From positions 50,503-114,502 of the forward strand of contig CALBGP010000036.1 in the NCBI GenBank assembly GCA_937892845.1: 64,000 bases of DNA. Direction: 5' to 3'. Numbering within the stretch: position 1 is the first letter of the stretch; each line of letters opens with the position of its first letter. Position numbers and translations under genes: made by a program. Below, in pieces: positions 42,667 through 51,608 of this stretch. Below the pieces are notes generated by a model. The model had not been told where the DNA came from. It saw only the letters and a program-made list of their open reading frames with translations, and made no database searches. This stretch comes from an uncultured Eggerthellaceae bacterium (GTDB taxonomy: Bacteria > Actinomycetota > Coriobacteriia > Coriobacteriales > Eggerthellaceae).

Positions 42667-42759
42667 TCGGGCCCGCCACGCCCCGCCGTGGGCGAACTCG
42701 GGCCCGCCACGCCCCGCCGTGGGCGAATTCGGCCCCGTCACGCCGCATCATGGGCGGGT
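42667..42759 (+). repeat. 31-bp tandem repeat, three units
   Basis: Units at 42667-42697, 42698-42728 and 42729-42759. The first two differ at one or two bases; the third is more diverged. Each carries CCGTGGGCG-type sequence. Confidence 0.7.
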
Positions 42760-42801
42760 TCGGGCGAATCGGCCGTAGGGCGCCCGTCCCCGTCCGTCGC
42801 G

Positions 42802-43329
42802 CTAGCGCAGCACGGTGACCTGCACGCCCTCCATCACGCGCAGCGCCTCTTCGTTGGCGACGGGATCGAAGCAGGAGGTGCATGCGGAGTCCACGATCAC
42901 CTGGGCTTCGGGTAAAGCCGCCTTGGCGATGACGGCGTTGCTGATCACGCAGATGTTGCTGACCAGACCGCACAGTTCTACCTGGTCATAGGCGCCTTCG
43001 CGCAGAAACCCGATCAGGTCCGTGCAGCCGAATGCGGGCTTCTCGAAGCGGCGTGCTCCTTCAAGCAGTTCGGCGGTGCGTCCGTAGAGTTGCCAGCCGT
43101 GCGTGCCGCGTTCGCAGTGGGGCACGGGCAGGTTGCGCCCTTCGGAGGTCGCCAGGTATTCTTTCGGAGCTCCATGGGTGTCAAGCGTGCAGACCACGTC
43201 GGCGCCCTCCGCGCGGTAGGCCTCAATCTTGGCGCAAATGGCCTGGTCCAGGTTTTCTGCGCCATCGAATCCAAGAGCGCCGTCGACAAAATCGTTTTGA
43301 TAGTCCACAACAATGAGCAGCTTTTTCAT
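42802..43329 (-). CDS. Isochorismatase/nicotinamidase-family cysteine hydrolase
   Basis: The 175-residue protein starts at ATG 43329 after AAAGGAAC. The catalytic triad is visible: Asp in VVDYQNDFVDGALG, Lys in FEKPAFG, and Cys in LVSNICVISNA. The arrangement fits nicotinamidase-like amidases better than isochorismatase, but the substrate is not certain. It is a single-gene unit. Confidence 0.8.
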   Translation of the reverse strand: MKKLLIVVDYQNDFVDGALGFDGAENLDQAICAKIEAYRAEGADVVCTLDTHGAPKEYLATSEGRNLPVPHCERGTHGWQLYGRTAELLEGARRFEKPAFGCTDLIGFLREGAYDQVELCGLVSNICVISNAVIAKAALPEAQVIVDSACTSCFDPVANEEALRVMEGVQVTVLR

Positions 43330-43532
43330 GGGGTTCCTTTCGTGCAACGCAAACTGTCCGAGGCAGCTGAGGCGCTGTTCGCGGACAGGTGGAAACGTCG
43401 CATCATTTGGTTGATCGGAGTGCGCAATGAGTGTACCACGACGCTCTGGGTTAAAATGGGGTCCAATGCATCGTCGGCGAGCCGGAAGGCGGACCGCGGT
43501 GTCGTCTTGCAGCGCATCCTCAGGAGGTTTTC

Positions 43533-44270
43533 ATGGTTGACACCAAAGCGTTCCGCAGTCTGTCCTACGGGCTCTACATAGTCACGGCGCAGTCCGAAAG
43601 CGGTCGAGCCGGGTGCGTCGTCAATACATTTCAGCAGGTCACAAGCACGCCGCCGCAGGTGAGCGTTGCTATCAACAAAGAGAATCGCACCACGGACGTT
43701 CTGTTTGAAGCAGGCATGTTCGAAGTGAGCGTCCTTGCGGAAAGCGCGCCCATGGAGCTCATCGGGCGCTTCGGTTTCCACTCAAGCGCGGATACCGATA
43801 AATACACCGACACCGTGATGGCCGAAGACGGCCACGGCGTTTCCTTTGTGGCCGAGCATGCCGTCGCGCATTTTTGCGTGAAGGTGAAGGCAACCCTTGG
43901 CCTGGGTACTCACATGTACGTGATGGGCGAAGTGGTGGAATCCGAGGTGCTGGCGCCCGAGCCTCCCATGACCTATGCCTATTATCACGTGGTGAAAGGC
44001 GGAAAGACGCCTCCGAAGGCATCCAGCTTCGAAGCGCCTGAAGCACACGGGGAGGCTCCGGCGTCCAAGGGTGGCGAAGAGCCGGCGGCGGATCAAGGTG
44101 AAGGCGCAGCGGCATCCGGCGAAAGCGCAGCGGCATCCGGTGCACCGAAGGCGTGGCGCTGCACCATCTGTGGCCATATCGAATACGGGTATCCTAATGG
44201 CCTGCCAGAGGATTTCAAGTGCCCCATCTGCGGCATGGGGAGAGAGTTCTTCGAGCCAGTTGAGGCGTAA
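43533..44270 (+). CDS. Flavin reductase-rubredoxin fusion (high-molecular-weight rubredoxin type)
   Basis: This 245-residue protein joins an FMN-binding flavin reductase domain (residues ~1-160) through an Ala/Gly/Glu-rich linker of about 45 residues to a C-terminal rubredoxin (WRCTICGHIEYG ... CPICGMG). The arrangement is that of Hrb of acetogens, which feeds electrons to flavodiiron proteins that reduce O2 or NO. No flavodiiron gene is adjacent. AGGAGG precedes the ATG. A terminator at 44286-44315 follows. Confidence 0.88.
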   Translation: MVDTKAFRSLSYGLYIVTAQSESGRAGCVVNTFQQVTSTPPQVSVAINKENRTTDVLFEAGMFEVSVLAESAPMELIGRFGFHSSADTDKYTDTVMAEDGHGVSFVAEHAVAHFCVKVKATLGLGTHMYVMGEVVESEVLAPEPPMTYAYYHVVKGGKTPPKASSFEAPEAHGEAPASKGGEEPAADQGEGAAASGESAAASGAPKAWRCTICGHIEYGYPNGLPEDFKCPICGMGREFFEPVEA

Positions 44271-44285
44271 CCAGCAAATTCCATT

Positions 44286-44322
44286 GGCTCCAAGGTTGCA
44301 TACGGCCTTGGAGCCCTTTCTT
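44286..44322 (+). terminator. Terminator after flavin reductase-rubredoxin gene
   Basis: GGCTCCAAGG pairs with CCTTGGAGCC around a 10-base loop, followed by CTTTCTT. Confidence 0.75.
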
Positions 44323-44369
44323 GTTTGCGCAGATAGACAGGCTGGTAAACACCGCCTACTTCGAAATGA

Positions 44370-44404
44370 TGAATATTTTCAAAAAGTGCTTGCATAATTC
44401 TGCA
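44370..44404. promoter_or_regulatory. Tandem ARG boxes (probable ArgR operator)
   Basis: TGAATATTTTCA (44370-44381) and TGCATAATTCTGCA (44391-44404) each match the palindromic ArgR box core. Their centres are 22 bp apart, close to the 21 bp of classical paired ARG boxes. They abut a consensus -35. Confidence 0.6.
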
Positions 44405-44434
44405 TTGACAGTTATTTTATTCAAATCGCTTTAG
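44405..44434 (+). promoter_or_regulatory. Promoter of the arg leader and argGH
   Basis: TTGACA (44405-44410) is a perfect -35. The -10 is poor (CTTTAG, 44429-44434, 18-base spacer), so the exact start is uncertain. Confidence 0.45.
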
Positions 44435-44548
44435 CCAAATGGAGTCTGGCATCGCAGGCGCGCAGTCGCGATTGCGCCACTGAAGGTGACCGGACAGCTG
44501 GAGAGCATATTGAACGCAAACGACCCTTGTCGGAAAGGAGTGATCACC

Positions 44549-44647
44549 ATGACTGATACCACCATGCTGATGACTGCATTTCGACGCCAGGACCGACGAA
44601 GCACGCTGCGAAGGGCATGTGTGTTGTCTGCGGTCTGCGCTGGGTGA
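44549..44647 (+). CDS. Arginine-rich leader peptide of an argG attenuator
   Basis: This 32-codon frame starts at ATG 44549 with an excellent ribosome site (GGAAAGGAG, eight bases before). It contains three Arg-Arg pairs within 14 residues (FRRQDRRSTLRR), using CGA, CGC, CGA, CGA, CGA and AGG; CGA and AGG look uncommon in this genome. It ends at TGA 44645-44647, 55 bases before a terminator hairpin and 192 bases before argG. The segment at 44605-44614, inside the last Arg codons, is complementary to the terminator's 5' arm, as expected of transcription attenuation by ribosome stalling. Confidence 0.7.
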   Translation: MTDTTMLMTAFRRQDRRSTLRRACVLSAVCAG

Positions 44648-44701
44648 TTCCTGCGTAAGAAATAGCCTCATGGCAACTAGCCGGGTTTCCGGCACTCGTG
44701 T

Positions 44702-44734
44702 CCGTCGCAGCTTGCTGGCGGATTTTTTATTTTG
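44702..44734 (+). terminator. Attenuator terminator upstream of argG
   Basis: CCGTCG (44702-44707) pairs with TGGCGG (44716-44721), with G-U pairs, followed by ATTTTTTATTTT. It lies between the leader peptide and argG. Its 5' arm CCGTCGCAGC can instead pair (9 of 10) with GCTGCGAAGG at 44605-44614 in the leader peptide frame. Confidence 0.65.
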
Positions 44735-44839
44735 TCAGGCAGCGCGTACGACACCTGGCATGACCCAATCTCGAAGAATCGAAATCGAAACACTCATGGC
44801 CGTATGGGCGGCCGGCACAGCGAAAGGTAAGGAACGAAA

Positions 44840-46168
44840 ATGGCTGACAACATCATCGAAATGGAAGCCTCGGCAACTCAGAACACTCCGAAGGAGAAGG
44901 TGGTCCTCGCGTATTCCGGCGGTCTGGATACCTCTGTCTGCCTGAAGTGGCTGCAGGTCGAAAAGAACCTCGATGTCATTGCCATCTGCGGAAATGTTGG
45001 CCAGGACGAAGAGAACCTGGACGCCATCAAGCAAAAGGCGCTGGCCATGGGCGCAATCGCTGCGGAAGCCATGGACATGCGTGAGGAATACGCCCAGGAT
45101 TATCTGACGAAGGCCCTGGCGGCAAACGGCCTCTACGAGAACACCTACCCGCTGCTGTCCGCTCTGTCCCGCCCGCTGCTCTCCAAGCACATGGTCGAAG
45201 CGGCTCATAAATACGGCGCGAAGTACATCGCCCACGGCTGCACCGGCAAGGGCAACGACCAGGTCCGTTTTGAAACCAGCATCAAGGCCATCGATCCCAG
45301 CATTGAGATTTTGGCACCGGTGCGCGAGTGGGATCTGCACTCCCGCGAAGAGGAGATGGACTGGGCGGAGGCTCATGGCGTGCCCGTGCCTACCACCAAG
45401 AAGTCCCCGTACTCCATAGACGACAACCTGTGGGGCCGCGCCATCGAATGCGGTGTGTTGGAAAACCCCTGGAACGAGCCGCCCGCGGACATCTGGACCA
45501 TCGTGGCTCCCGTGGAGGAAACCCCTGATGAGCCTGAGTATGTTGAGATCTCTTTCGAGCAGGGCGTGCCTTGTGCCCTCAACGGCCAGAAGATGAGCTT
45601 CTATGACATTATCCAAGCCCTCAACGGCATTGCCGGCAAGCATGGCTACGGCAAGATTGATATGATCGAAGACCGTTTGGTGGGTGTGAAGAGCCGCGAA
45701 TGCTACGAAGTCCCCGCAAGCCTCACGCTGATCAACGCGCATAAGGCCCTGGAGACTCTGTGCCTCGATCGCGACACGCTTCACTTCAAGCACGTGGTGG
45801 AGCAGAAGTGGTCCACGGCAGTCTACGACGGTCTGTGGTATTCGCCCATGAAGAACGCCCTGGATGCGTTCTGCGCCAACACCCAGCAGTTCGTCACCGG
45901 TGATGTGAAGGTGAAGCTGTTCAAGGGCAGCTGCACCGTGGTGGGACGTCGCAGCCCCTATTCGCTCTACGATTTCAGCCTGGCAAGCTACGGTGCCGAA
46001 GATTCCTTCGACCATGCATCCGCAAAGGGCTTCATCACCCTGCATGGTCTGCCCACCACCGTCTGGGCTGCCAAGCAGGGCGGTGCCGGCGCAGTCGCCG
46101 CTAAGAATGATTCCGTCGAAGATGTCCAGCAGGATATCGAAGCGGGTTCGGAGCAGATTGCCTGCTAG
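44840..46168 (+). CDS. argG: Argininosuccinate synthase
   Basis: The 442-residue enzyme joins citrulline and aspartate with ATP. The N-terminal P-loop is LAYSGGLDTSVCLKW; further signatures are AHGCTGKGNDQVRFE and SPYSIDDNLWGRA. A 17-residue acidic extension precedes the conserved core. GGTAAGGAACG lies before the ATG. It is the first gene after an attenuator and is followed by argH after 140 bp. Confidence 0.95.
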   Translation: MADNIIEMEASATQNTPKEKVVLAYSGGLDTSVCLKWLQVEKNLDVIAICGNVGQDEENLDAIKQKALAMGAIAAEAMDMREEYAQDYLTKALAANGLYENTYPLLSALSRPLLSKHMVEAAHKYGAKYIAHGCTGKGNDQVRFETSIKAIDPSIEILAPVREWDLHSREEEMDWAEAHGVPVPTTKKSPYSIDDNLWGRAIECGVLENPWNEPPADIWTIVAPVEETPDEPEYVEISFEQGVPCALNGQKMSFYDIIQALNGIAGKHGYGKIDMIEDRLVGVKSRECYEVPASLTLINAHKALETLCLDRDTLHFKHVVEQKWSTAVYDGLWYSPMKNALDAFCANTQQFVTGDVKVKLFKGSCTVVGRRSPYSLYDFSLASYGAEDSFDHASAKGFITLHGLPTTVWAAKQGGAGAVAAKNDSVEDVQQDIEAGSEQIAC

Positions 46169-46261
46169 TACGGCGAGTTGCCTGCGCTGCGGCGTGGTTT
46201 CGATTTGATGTCATGCCGAAATGACTTGAAGGCCGAAGGCGGCCGCAAAATGGATGGGAAA

Positions 46262-46288
46262 GGGCCGGTCGGCAAAACGATCGGCCCT
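46262..46288 (+). terminator. Hairpin between argG and argH
   Basis: GGGCCGGTCG and CGATCGGCCC pair around GCAAAA. There is no T-run, so it may reduce or protect rather than end the transcript. Confidence 0.4.
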
Positions 46289-46308
46289 ATGCGATAGAGA
46301 GGTTTCAA

Positions 46309-47706
46309 ATGGCACTGTGGTCAGGGAGATTCGAGCATGGCGTGGATGCATTCACGCAGGAATTCGGCGCGTCGCTTGAGGCGGATAAAGCCATGTACGC
46401 GCAGGATATCGCAGGCTCGATCGCGCATGCGGAGATGCTGGCTGCGCAGGGCGTGATCAGCGCCGATGATGCAGCCAGCATCAAGGCGGGACTTGAGGAC
46501 ATCAAGGCCAGGATGGATGAGGGCGTCTTCGTCTTCGACGTCAACGACGAGGATATCCACATGGCGGTCGAAAAAACGCTGATTTCCGAAATTGGAACGG
46601 CGGGTGCGCGTCTTCACACCGGCCGTTCGCGCAACGACCAGGTGGCAACGGATATCCGGCTGCATGCGAAATCCCTGATTGCCGAATTGATCGAAGGCAA
46701 CTGTGCGCTGCGTGAGGCGCTTGTGCAGAAGGCCGCCGAAAACTTCGACGTCATCATGCCTGGCTATACGCATCTTCAGCACGCCCAGCCGGTGCTGTTC
46801 AGCCATCACATGCTCGCGTATTTCTGGATGTTCACGCGCGACTGCAAACGTCTGGAACATGCGCTCGAGGCGGCGGATGCCAACCCTCTGGGATCGGCTG
46901 CACTGGCGGGCACCACCTATCCGCTCGACCGTTTCGCCACCACGGAGGCGCTGGGCTTCGACCACCCCATCCCCAATTCGCTTGATGCCGTATCAGACCG
47001 CGATTACCTGCTCGACCTGGAATATGCGTGCAGCGTGTCCATGATGCACTTGTCGCGCCTGTGCGAAGAGATCATCTTGTGGTCCACTACCGAGTTCGGT
47101 TTCATCACGCTGTCCGATTCGTTCTCCACGGGATCTTCCATCATGCCGCAGAAGAAGAATCCGGATTTCGCGGAACTGACGCGCGGCAAGATGGGGCGTG
47201 TCGTGGGTGATCTGGTGGGTCTGCTGGTGACCATGAAATCGCTGCCTCTTGCCTACAACAAGGACCTGCAGGAATGCAAGGAGGGTGCGGTTGACGCCGC
47301 CAAGACGCTGCATGACTGCATGGTGTGCATGGAGGGCATGATAGCCACCATGGAGTTGCATCCCCAGGTCATGAAGGCGGCCTCGGTGCAGGGCTTCACC
47401 GCTGCAACCGATGTGGCAGACTATCTGGCGAAGAAGGGCATGCCGTTCCGCCAGGCCCATGAAGTGGTGGGTGGCCTGGTGCTGTATTGCGAGAAGCATG
47501 GCAAGGGCCTTGAGGACTTGACCCTTGAGGAGCTGAAGCAAGCTTGCGATCTGTTCGGCGAAGACATTGCCGGCGCACTTGATCCCGAGGCGATCGTGCG
47601 CGCCCGCACTACGTATGGCGGCACGGGGCACAGCGCAGTGGAGGCCCAGATGGGTGAGGCGCGTGCGGCTCTGGCGGCCGATAAGACAAAGGCCGGCTTG
47701 AAGTAG
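46309..47706 (+). CDS. argH: Argininosuccinate lyase
   Basis: The 465-residue enzyme splits argininosuccinate into arginine and fumarate. The family signature GSSIMPQKKNPD is present, with TGRSRNDQVATD and PGYTHLQHAQP. AGAGAGG precedes the ATG. Together with argG it completes arginine synthesis from citrulline; the fumarate released could feed anaerobic respiration. A terminator follows at 47798. Confidence 0.95.
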   Translation: MALWSGRFEHGVDAFTQEFGASLEADKAMYAQDIAGSIAHAEMLAAQGVISADDAASIKAGLEDIKARMDEGVFVFDVNDEDIHMAVEKTLISEIGTAGARLHTGRSRNDQVATDIRLHAKSLIAELIEGNCALREALVQKAAENFDVIMPGYTHLQHAQPVLFSHHMLAYFWMFTRDCKRLEHALEAADANPLGSAALAGTTYPLDRFATTEALGFDHPIPNSLDAVSDRDYLLDLEYACSVSMMHLSRLCEEIILWSTTEFGFITLSDSFSTGSSIMPQKKNPDFAELTRGKMGRVVGDLVGLLVTMKSLPLAYNKDLQECKEGAVDAAKTLHDCMVCMEGMIATMELHPQVMKAASVQGFTAATDVADYLAKKGMPFRQAHEVVGGLVLYCEKHGKGLEDLTLEELKQACDLFGEDIAGALDPEAIVRARTTYGGTGHSAVEAQMGEARAALAADKTKAGLK

Positions 47707-48153
47707 CCGCTGTATTGCGCTCAAGTCTGAGAAATGAAAGGGCCTTCAAACTAGAGGGGTCCGCTGCATAATGAAAGAACTAATTTGCGGGACTTACGCC
47801 CTCCCAGTTGCGTCAGGTAGCTGGGAGGGCATTTTGATTGCTCGGAGATGACGTCAAGCTCAGCGCAGTCGATTGGTTTGACGTGACGACGGGGATGATT
47901 TTGGCGGATGGGGATGGGCGTAGTGCGCCGCCGTCCAAGTATGCCCGGGCGTCATATTTTGAAATGACGCTGACTCTAAAACGGAAATATAACCATTAGA
48001 TAAGGATACCCGCATCTCAAGGGGATGCTACTTTAGGGCGCATGCCAGGCTCGAGTTATGGGACGTCTTCAGCATGGGGATCGGTTGTTTGCGGACTCAG
48101 GGACTCGGTGCCGGAGGAATTGCTTTGCTGGTAGAAGAGTTGAGGGGGCTTCT
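47707..48153. other. 447-bp intergenic region
   Basis: It contains the argH terminator (47798-47835) and the leader of the next transporter gene. Otherwise I see nothing specific; an A+T-rich stretch near 47970-48010 could hold the promoter. Confidence 0.5.
47798..47835 (+). terminator. Terminator after argH
   Basis: GCCCTCCCAG (47798-47807) and CTGGGAGGGC (47821-47830) form a perfect 10-bp stem followed by ATTTTG. Confidence 0.9.
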
Positions 48154-49677
48154 GTGTCTGCTGATGAAAAAGCCAATTCGATGGCGAAAAAGCTGTTGAA
48201 AATTTTGATTCCTGCGGCAGCGGGCATTGCCATTGCCTCGGTTCCACCGCCCGAGGGGCTTGGTGTGGCTGTTCTCGGCAGTGCTGTCACTGATCCCACT
48301 GTTGGGCAAATCGCGCTGGCGGGAACGTGTGCGGTGCAGTTTATCGGTGTCTTCGCGGCGGTTGTTCTGTGGCTGATTTTCAACGCTCTGCCAACCTGGA
48401 TGGCAGTGATCACGGGTTGCACCCTCTGCGTGCTGCTTGGCGTCGCCGATCCGACGGGCACCCTTTCGACGTCCAAGGAATACGCCATTGTCTTTTCCAG
48501 CTATGCTGGGAGCACCATCTGGACAATCATCGGTGTTTTCGGCGTTGCGGCGGTTATCGGTGCATCGGGCCTTTTGAAGCGTGTGGCCCTGATTGTCTTG
48601 AGCAAATTCCCGGAGAATTATGTTGGCCAGGTGGGCGGCATATTGGTAACTTGCTTGCTTACAAGCCCCTTGATTCCCAGCACTACCGCTAAGACGGCAA
48701 TCATCACCCCGTTTGTTCGGCAGGTTTCGAGCGCACTGGGATACAAGAAGAATTCAAAGGGCATTTCCGGTATGTTCAATGCCGCGTTCTTCGGCTCTCA
48801 GATTTTCGGCAATGCATTCTTCTCGGGGTCCCTGATCGTGTTCATTGTGCTCGGGTTCGTTCCGGCCGAGTATAAGGCCATGTTCACGTGGACTTCGTGG
48901 CTTCAGGCGTGTGCATTGTGGCTTGTCGTGATGTTCGTCCTTGCGTATATCGGCATCGTGCTCATTTACAACCCGAAGCGCGATACGGGCGATAATGCCG
49001 TCGTGTTTGAGAAGGGCTTCACGAAAAAGCAGCTCGACGAGTTGGGCCCCATGTCCAAGAGGGAGAAAGAAGCGATCTTCTGGCTTGTTCTCGCGTTTGC
49101 CGGATGGTGCATCGGCGGCAACTTCGGCCTGGATGCGGGCGTCTGGTCTCTGATTGTCATGGCCCCGATGGTGGTTCATGGTGACTTCACCGTAACGGAC
49201 TTCGTGACAAAGATGAGCTGGCCCATGGTGTTCTTCGTCGGCGGCATCCTTTGCCTGGCGGGTATGATTTCGGTTCTGCATATCGATGCTTGGATTGCCC
49301 CGATTCTTGCTCCGGTGCTGGCTCCGATCACTGCCAATCCGTATATTTTCGTCGCAGCGCTCTGCATTCTCACCTATATCGTGCGCTTGGTCATCGTGTC
49401 TCAGGTTGCTACGGTCACCATTTTCTATGCTGCTCTCAGCGGAATCGGCTTGGCTGCGGGCATTAACCCCTGGGTTATCGCATGGGTTTGCTACATGTCC
49501 TCTCTGTGCTTTCATTTCGAGTTCTCAAGTGCGCAGTTCATGACTACGTATAGCTTGACGAATGGCGAGATGACGTCGTTCAAGAATTGCGTCCCTGCAA
49601 ACGTTCTGTTCATGGCTGCCAATCTGGCGGGTTGCCTCATCAGTGTTCCTGTGTGGCAGATGATGGGTCTTATGTAA
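48154..49677 (+). CDS. SLC13/DASS-type anion (dicarboxylate-like) transporter
   Basis: The 507-residue protein has about 12 membrane helices in two halves. Each half has a re-entrant Ser/Thr-Pro region (TSPLIPSTTAKTAII and, later, SQVATVTIFYAAL), typical of divalent anion:Na+ symporters such as CitT or SdcS. GTG 48154 is chosen because GAGGGGG lies five bases upstream. Substrates could be succinate, fumarate, tartrate or related diacids. It stands alone between argH and trigger factor. Confidence 0.78.
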   Translation: MSADEKANSMAKKLLKILIPAAAGIAIASVPPPEGLGVAVLGSAVTDPTVGQIALAGTCAVQFIGVFAAVVLWLIFNALPTWMAVITGCTLCVLLGVADPTGTLSTSKEYAIVFSSYAGSTIWTIIGVFGVAAVIGASGLLKRVALIVLSKFPENYVGQVGGILVTCLLTSPLIPSTTAKTAIITPFVRQVSSALGYKKNSKGISGMFNAAFFGSQIFGNAFFSGSLIVFIVLGFVPAEYKAMFTWTSWLQACALWLVVMFVLAYIGIVLIYNPKRDTGDNAVVFEKGFTKKQLDELGPMSKREKEAIFWLVLAFAGWCIGGNFGLDAGVWSLIVMAPMVVHGDFTVTDFVTKMSWPMVFFVGGILCLAGMISVLHIDAWIAPILAPVLAPITANPYIFVAALCILTYIVRLVIVSQVATVTIFYAALSGIGLAAGINPWVIAWVCYMSSLCFHFEFSSAQFMTTYSLTNGEMTSFKNCVPANVLFMAANLAGCLISVPVWQMMGLM

Positions 49678-49948
49678 CTTTGCGGGGCGGTAATTCATGG
49701 CCTGATTGTCCGAGAAGGGAAGTCGAATCCAGACTGTACCGAATTCGAACGAGACTAAGGCCTCATATAGCAGGGCCGGTTGCGCACATATCGCGGCCGG
49801 CCTTGCCGCTTCTGCGGGGGTCGGCTTCGTGGGTGATTTCGCTGACTGTTGGTCTACAATAGCGAACGTATCGCACAAAGAAGGACGGTGTTTGCGCGGC
49901 AATGGAAAGGCATTGCATGCGTGCCGTCGAAGCGAAGGAAGGGCTCGC

Positions 49949-51244
49949 ATGAAAGTAACCGAGAAGAAGCTGGCAGACGGCCGTATCCGGCTCGATGCAA
50001 TCGCGTCGACCGCAGAGGTGAGTGCGGCATTTGAAACCGCTCATCGCGCCTTCGCCCAGAGCATGAACGTGTTTCCAGCGCCTGGCAAAACCGTGGCCGA
50101 ATCCGTTGAAGCGCAGCTGGGCCTGAAGGATCTGGATGCCATCGTGCGTCCCCAGGTCATCGAGCTTTTGGTTCCCTATGCGCTGGACAAGCGCAACCTG
50201 GTTCCTGCGTTTCCGCCGGAGCCTGTTTCCGACGAGCCGTTGCGCCGCGGCAAGACCTTCAGCTTCTCCCTGGAGGTGACGCCGAAGCCCGAATACGAGC
50301 TGACCTCCTATGAACCGGTCAGCATCACGGTTCCTCCCGTCACGGTGTCTCCTGCGGAGATTGACGCGCAGATTGCCCTGATCCAGGATAGCTTCGCGCG
50401 CTACGTTGCCGATGAGCCGCATGCTGTGGGAGAGCATGATGCCTTCAAGCTTTCCATGGAGGCAACCATGGCGGGCGAACCCCTCAAGGCGCTGTGCACC
50501 GACGAGCGCATGTATCTCATGGGCGAAGGCTTCCTTCCGGAGGAGTTCGAAAGCAACGTTCTGGGAATGAACGTCGGCGAAACCCGTTCATTCACCTTTT
50601 CGCTTCCGGGTGCTCAGCCGGGCAAGGATGCGCCGGTGGAGGGTACCGTCACCATCAAGGAGATGCTCAAGAAGGAGACCCAGGAGCTTACCGACGAATG
50701 GGTTGCCGCGAACATGCCAATGTACCGCTCCGTTGAGGCTATGCGCCAGGGCATTGAGGCGAACATCATGCGCGAGCGTGCGGCCCAGCTTGAATCCATG
50801 AAGCTTCAGGCAGCCGCCACCGAGCTGTCCAAGCGTTTCCAGGGCCGCATCGCAGACGAGGTGTACGAAGCCGTGCGCGGTCAGCTGGTTTCGGAGCTTC
50901 GGGCGAACCTTGGTCAGCAGGGCATTCCCTTCGAGCAGTTCGTTCAGAGCCAGGGCGGCGAGCAGCAATTCGGCATGATGCTCATGCTGCAGACGCGCCA
51001 GATGGTGGTCCAGGGGTATTCTCTTGACGCGCTGTTCCGCCACGAGAAGATGGAGCTGACCGATGAAGATGTCATGGCGGCCTGCCGCAGCATGAATGCG
51101 CAGAATCCTGAAATGGTCAAGCAGATGGCGGAGCAGAGCGGCAGCATGTTCGCCTTGCGCGAAGTGGCCGAAAGGATGAAAGCGAACAAGTGGCTGCTCG
51201 ATCATGCTGAGGTGACGGTGGCTGATCCCGGGGCTCAGGCCTAG
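49949..51244 (+). CDS. tig: Trigger factor-like peptidyl-prolyl isomerase/chaperone
   Basis: This 431-residue protein has the three-part layout of trigger factor: an N-terminal ribosome-binding-type domain, an FKBP-like middle (from about residue 150) and a helical C-terminal domain (RSVEAMRQGIEANIMRERAA, RFQGRIADEVYEAV). The ribosome-docking GFRxGKxP signature is not evident; the corresponding stretch reads MNVFPAPGKTVAESV. It is therefore a divergent trigger factor. ATG 49949 follows AAGGAAGGG. A terminator at 51350-51395 follows. Confidence 0.85.
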   Translation: MKVTEKKLADGRIRLDAIASTAEVSAAFETAHRAFAQSMNVFPAPGKTVAESVEAQLGLKDLDAIVRPQVIELLVPYALDKRNLVPAFPPEPVSDEPLRRGKTFSFSLEVTPKPEYELTSYEPVSITVPPVTVSPAEIDAQIALIQDSFARYVADEPHAVGEHDAFKLSMEATMAGEPLKALCTDERMYLMGEGFLPEEFESNVLGMNVGETRSFTFSLPGAQPGKDAPVEGTVTIKEMLKKETQELTDEWVAANMPMYRSVEAMRQGIEANIMRERAAQLESMKLQAAATELSKRFQGRIADEVYEAVRGQLVSELRANLGQQGIPFEQFVQSQGGEQQFGMMLMLQTRQMVVQGYSLDALFRHEKMELTDEDVMAACRSMNAQNPEMVKQMAEQSGSMFALREVAERMKANKWLLDHAEVTVADPGAQA

Positions 51245-51349
51245 GGGCCATGGTCCAAAGCCATCCGCCGCAGGTCTTCGGACCGCATGGTCGGCTGGAT
51301 GTTTGACGCGAGGAATTTGTCACGGAAGGCCATTTTGAGGCCTTTGATG

Positions 51350-51395
51350 GAGGACGCCCTCCGCGCAGGAAAACGTGCGGAGAGTGTCCTCTTTT
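51350..51395 (+). terminator. Terminator after trigger factor gene
   Basis: GAGGAC plus CTCCGCGC pair with GTGCGGAG plus GTCCTC across an A-rich loop, then TTTTG. Confidence 0.75.
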
Positions 51396-51414
51396 GCAAG
51401 TATGCCGCTTGCCA

Positions 51415-51443
51415 TTGACCGCGACCATGTCAATAGGTACAAT
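51415..51443 (+). promoter_or_regulatory. Promoter of the tRNA cluster
   Basis: TTGACC (51415-51420), a 17-base spacer, and TACAAT (51438-51443), 35 bp before tRNA-Lys. Confidence 0.7.
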
Positions 51444-51477
51444 TCTAGCTTGCGCGAAAGCGTGACCTCAGAGACGT

Positions 51478-51553
51478 GGGCCGTTAGCTCAGCTGGTAGA
51501 GCAGGGGACTTTTAATCCCAAGGTCGCGGGTTCGATTCCCTCACGGCCCACCA
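51478..51553 (+). tRNA. tRNA-Lys (TTT)
   Basis: GGGCCGT pairs with ACGGCCC in the acceptor stem. The anticodon loop is CTTTTAA (anticodon TTT), the T arm has GGTTCGATT, and CCA is encoded. Confidence 0.95.
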
Positions 51554-51608
51554 CTTCTGAACGCCGCTTCGGCTGTTTGGCCGGGATGCGGAATGTTCTT
51601 TGGCATAT

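Larger units (their letters stand above)
42350..42801. other. 452-bp intergenic region with palindromic element and tandem repeat
   Basis: No gene is seen. It contains copy B of the composite palindromic element (42480-42656) and a 31-bp tandem repeat (42667-42759). Confidence 0.6.
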
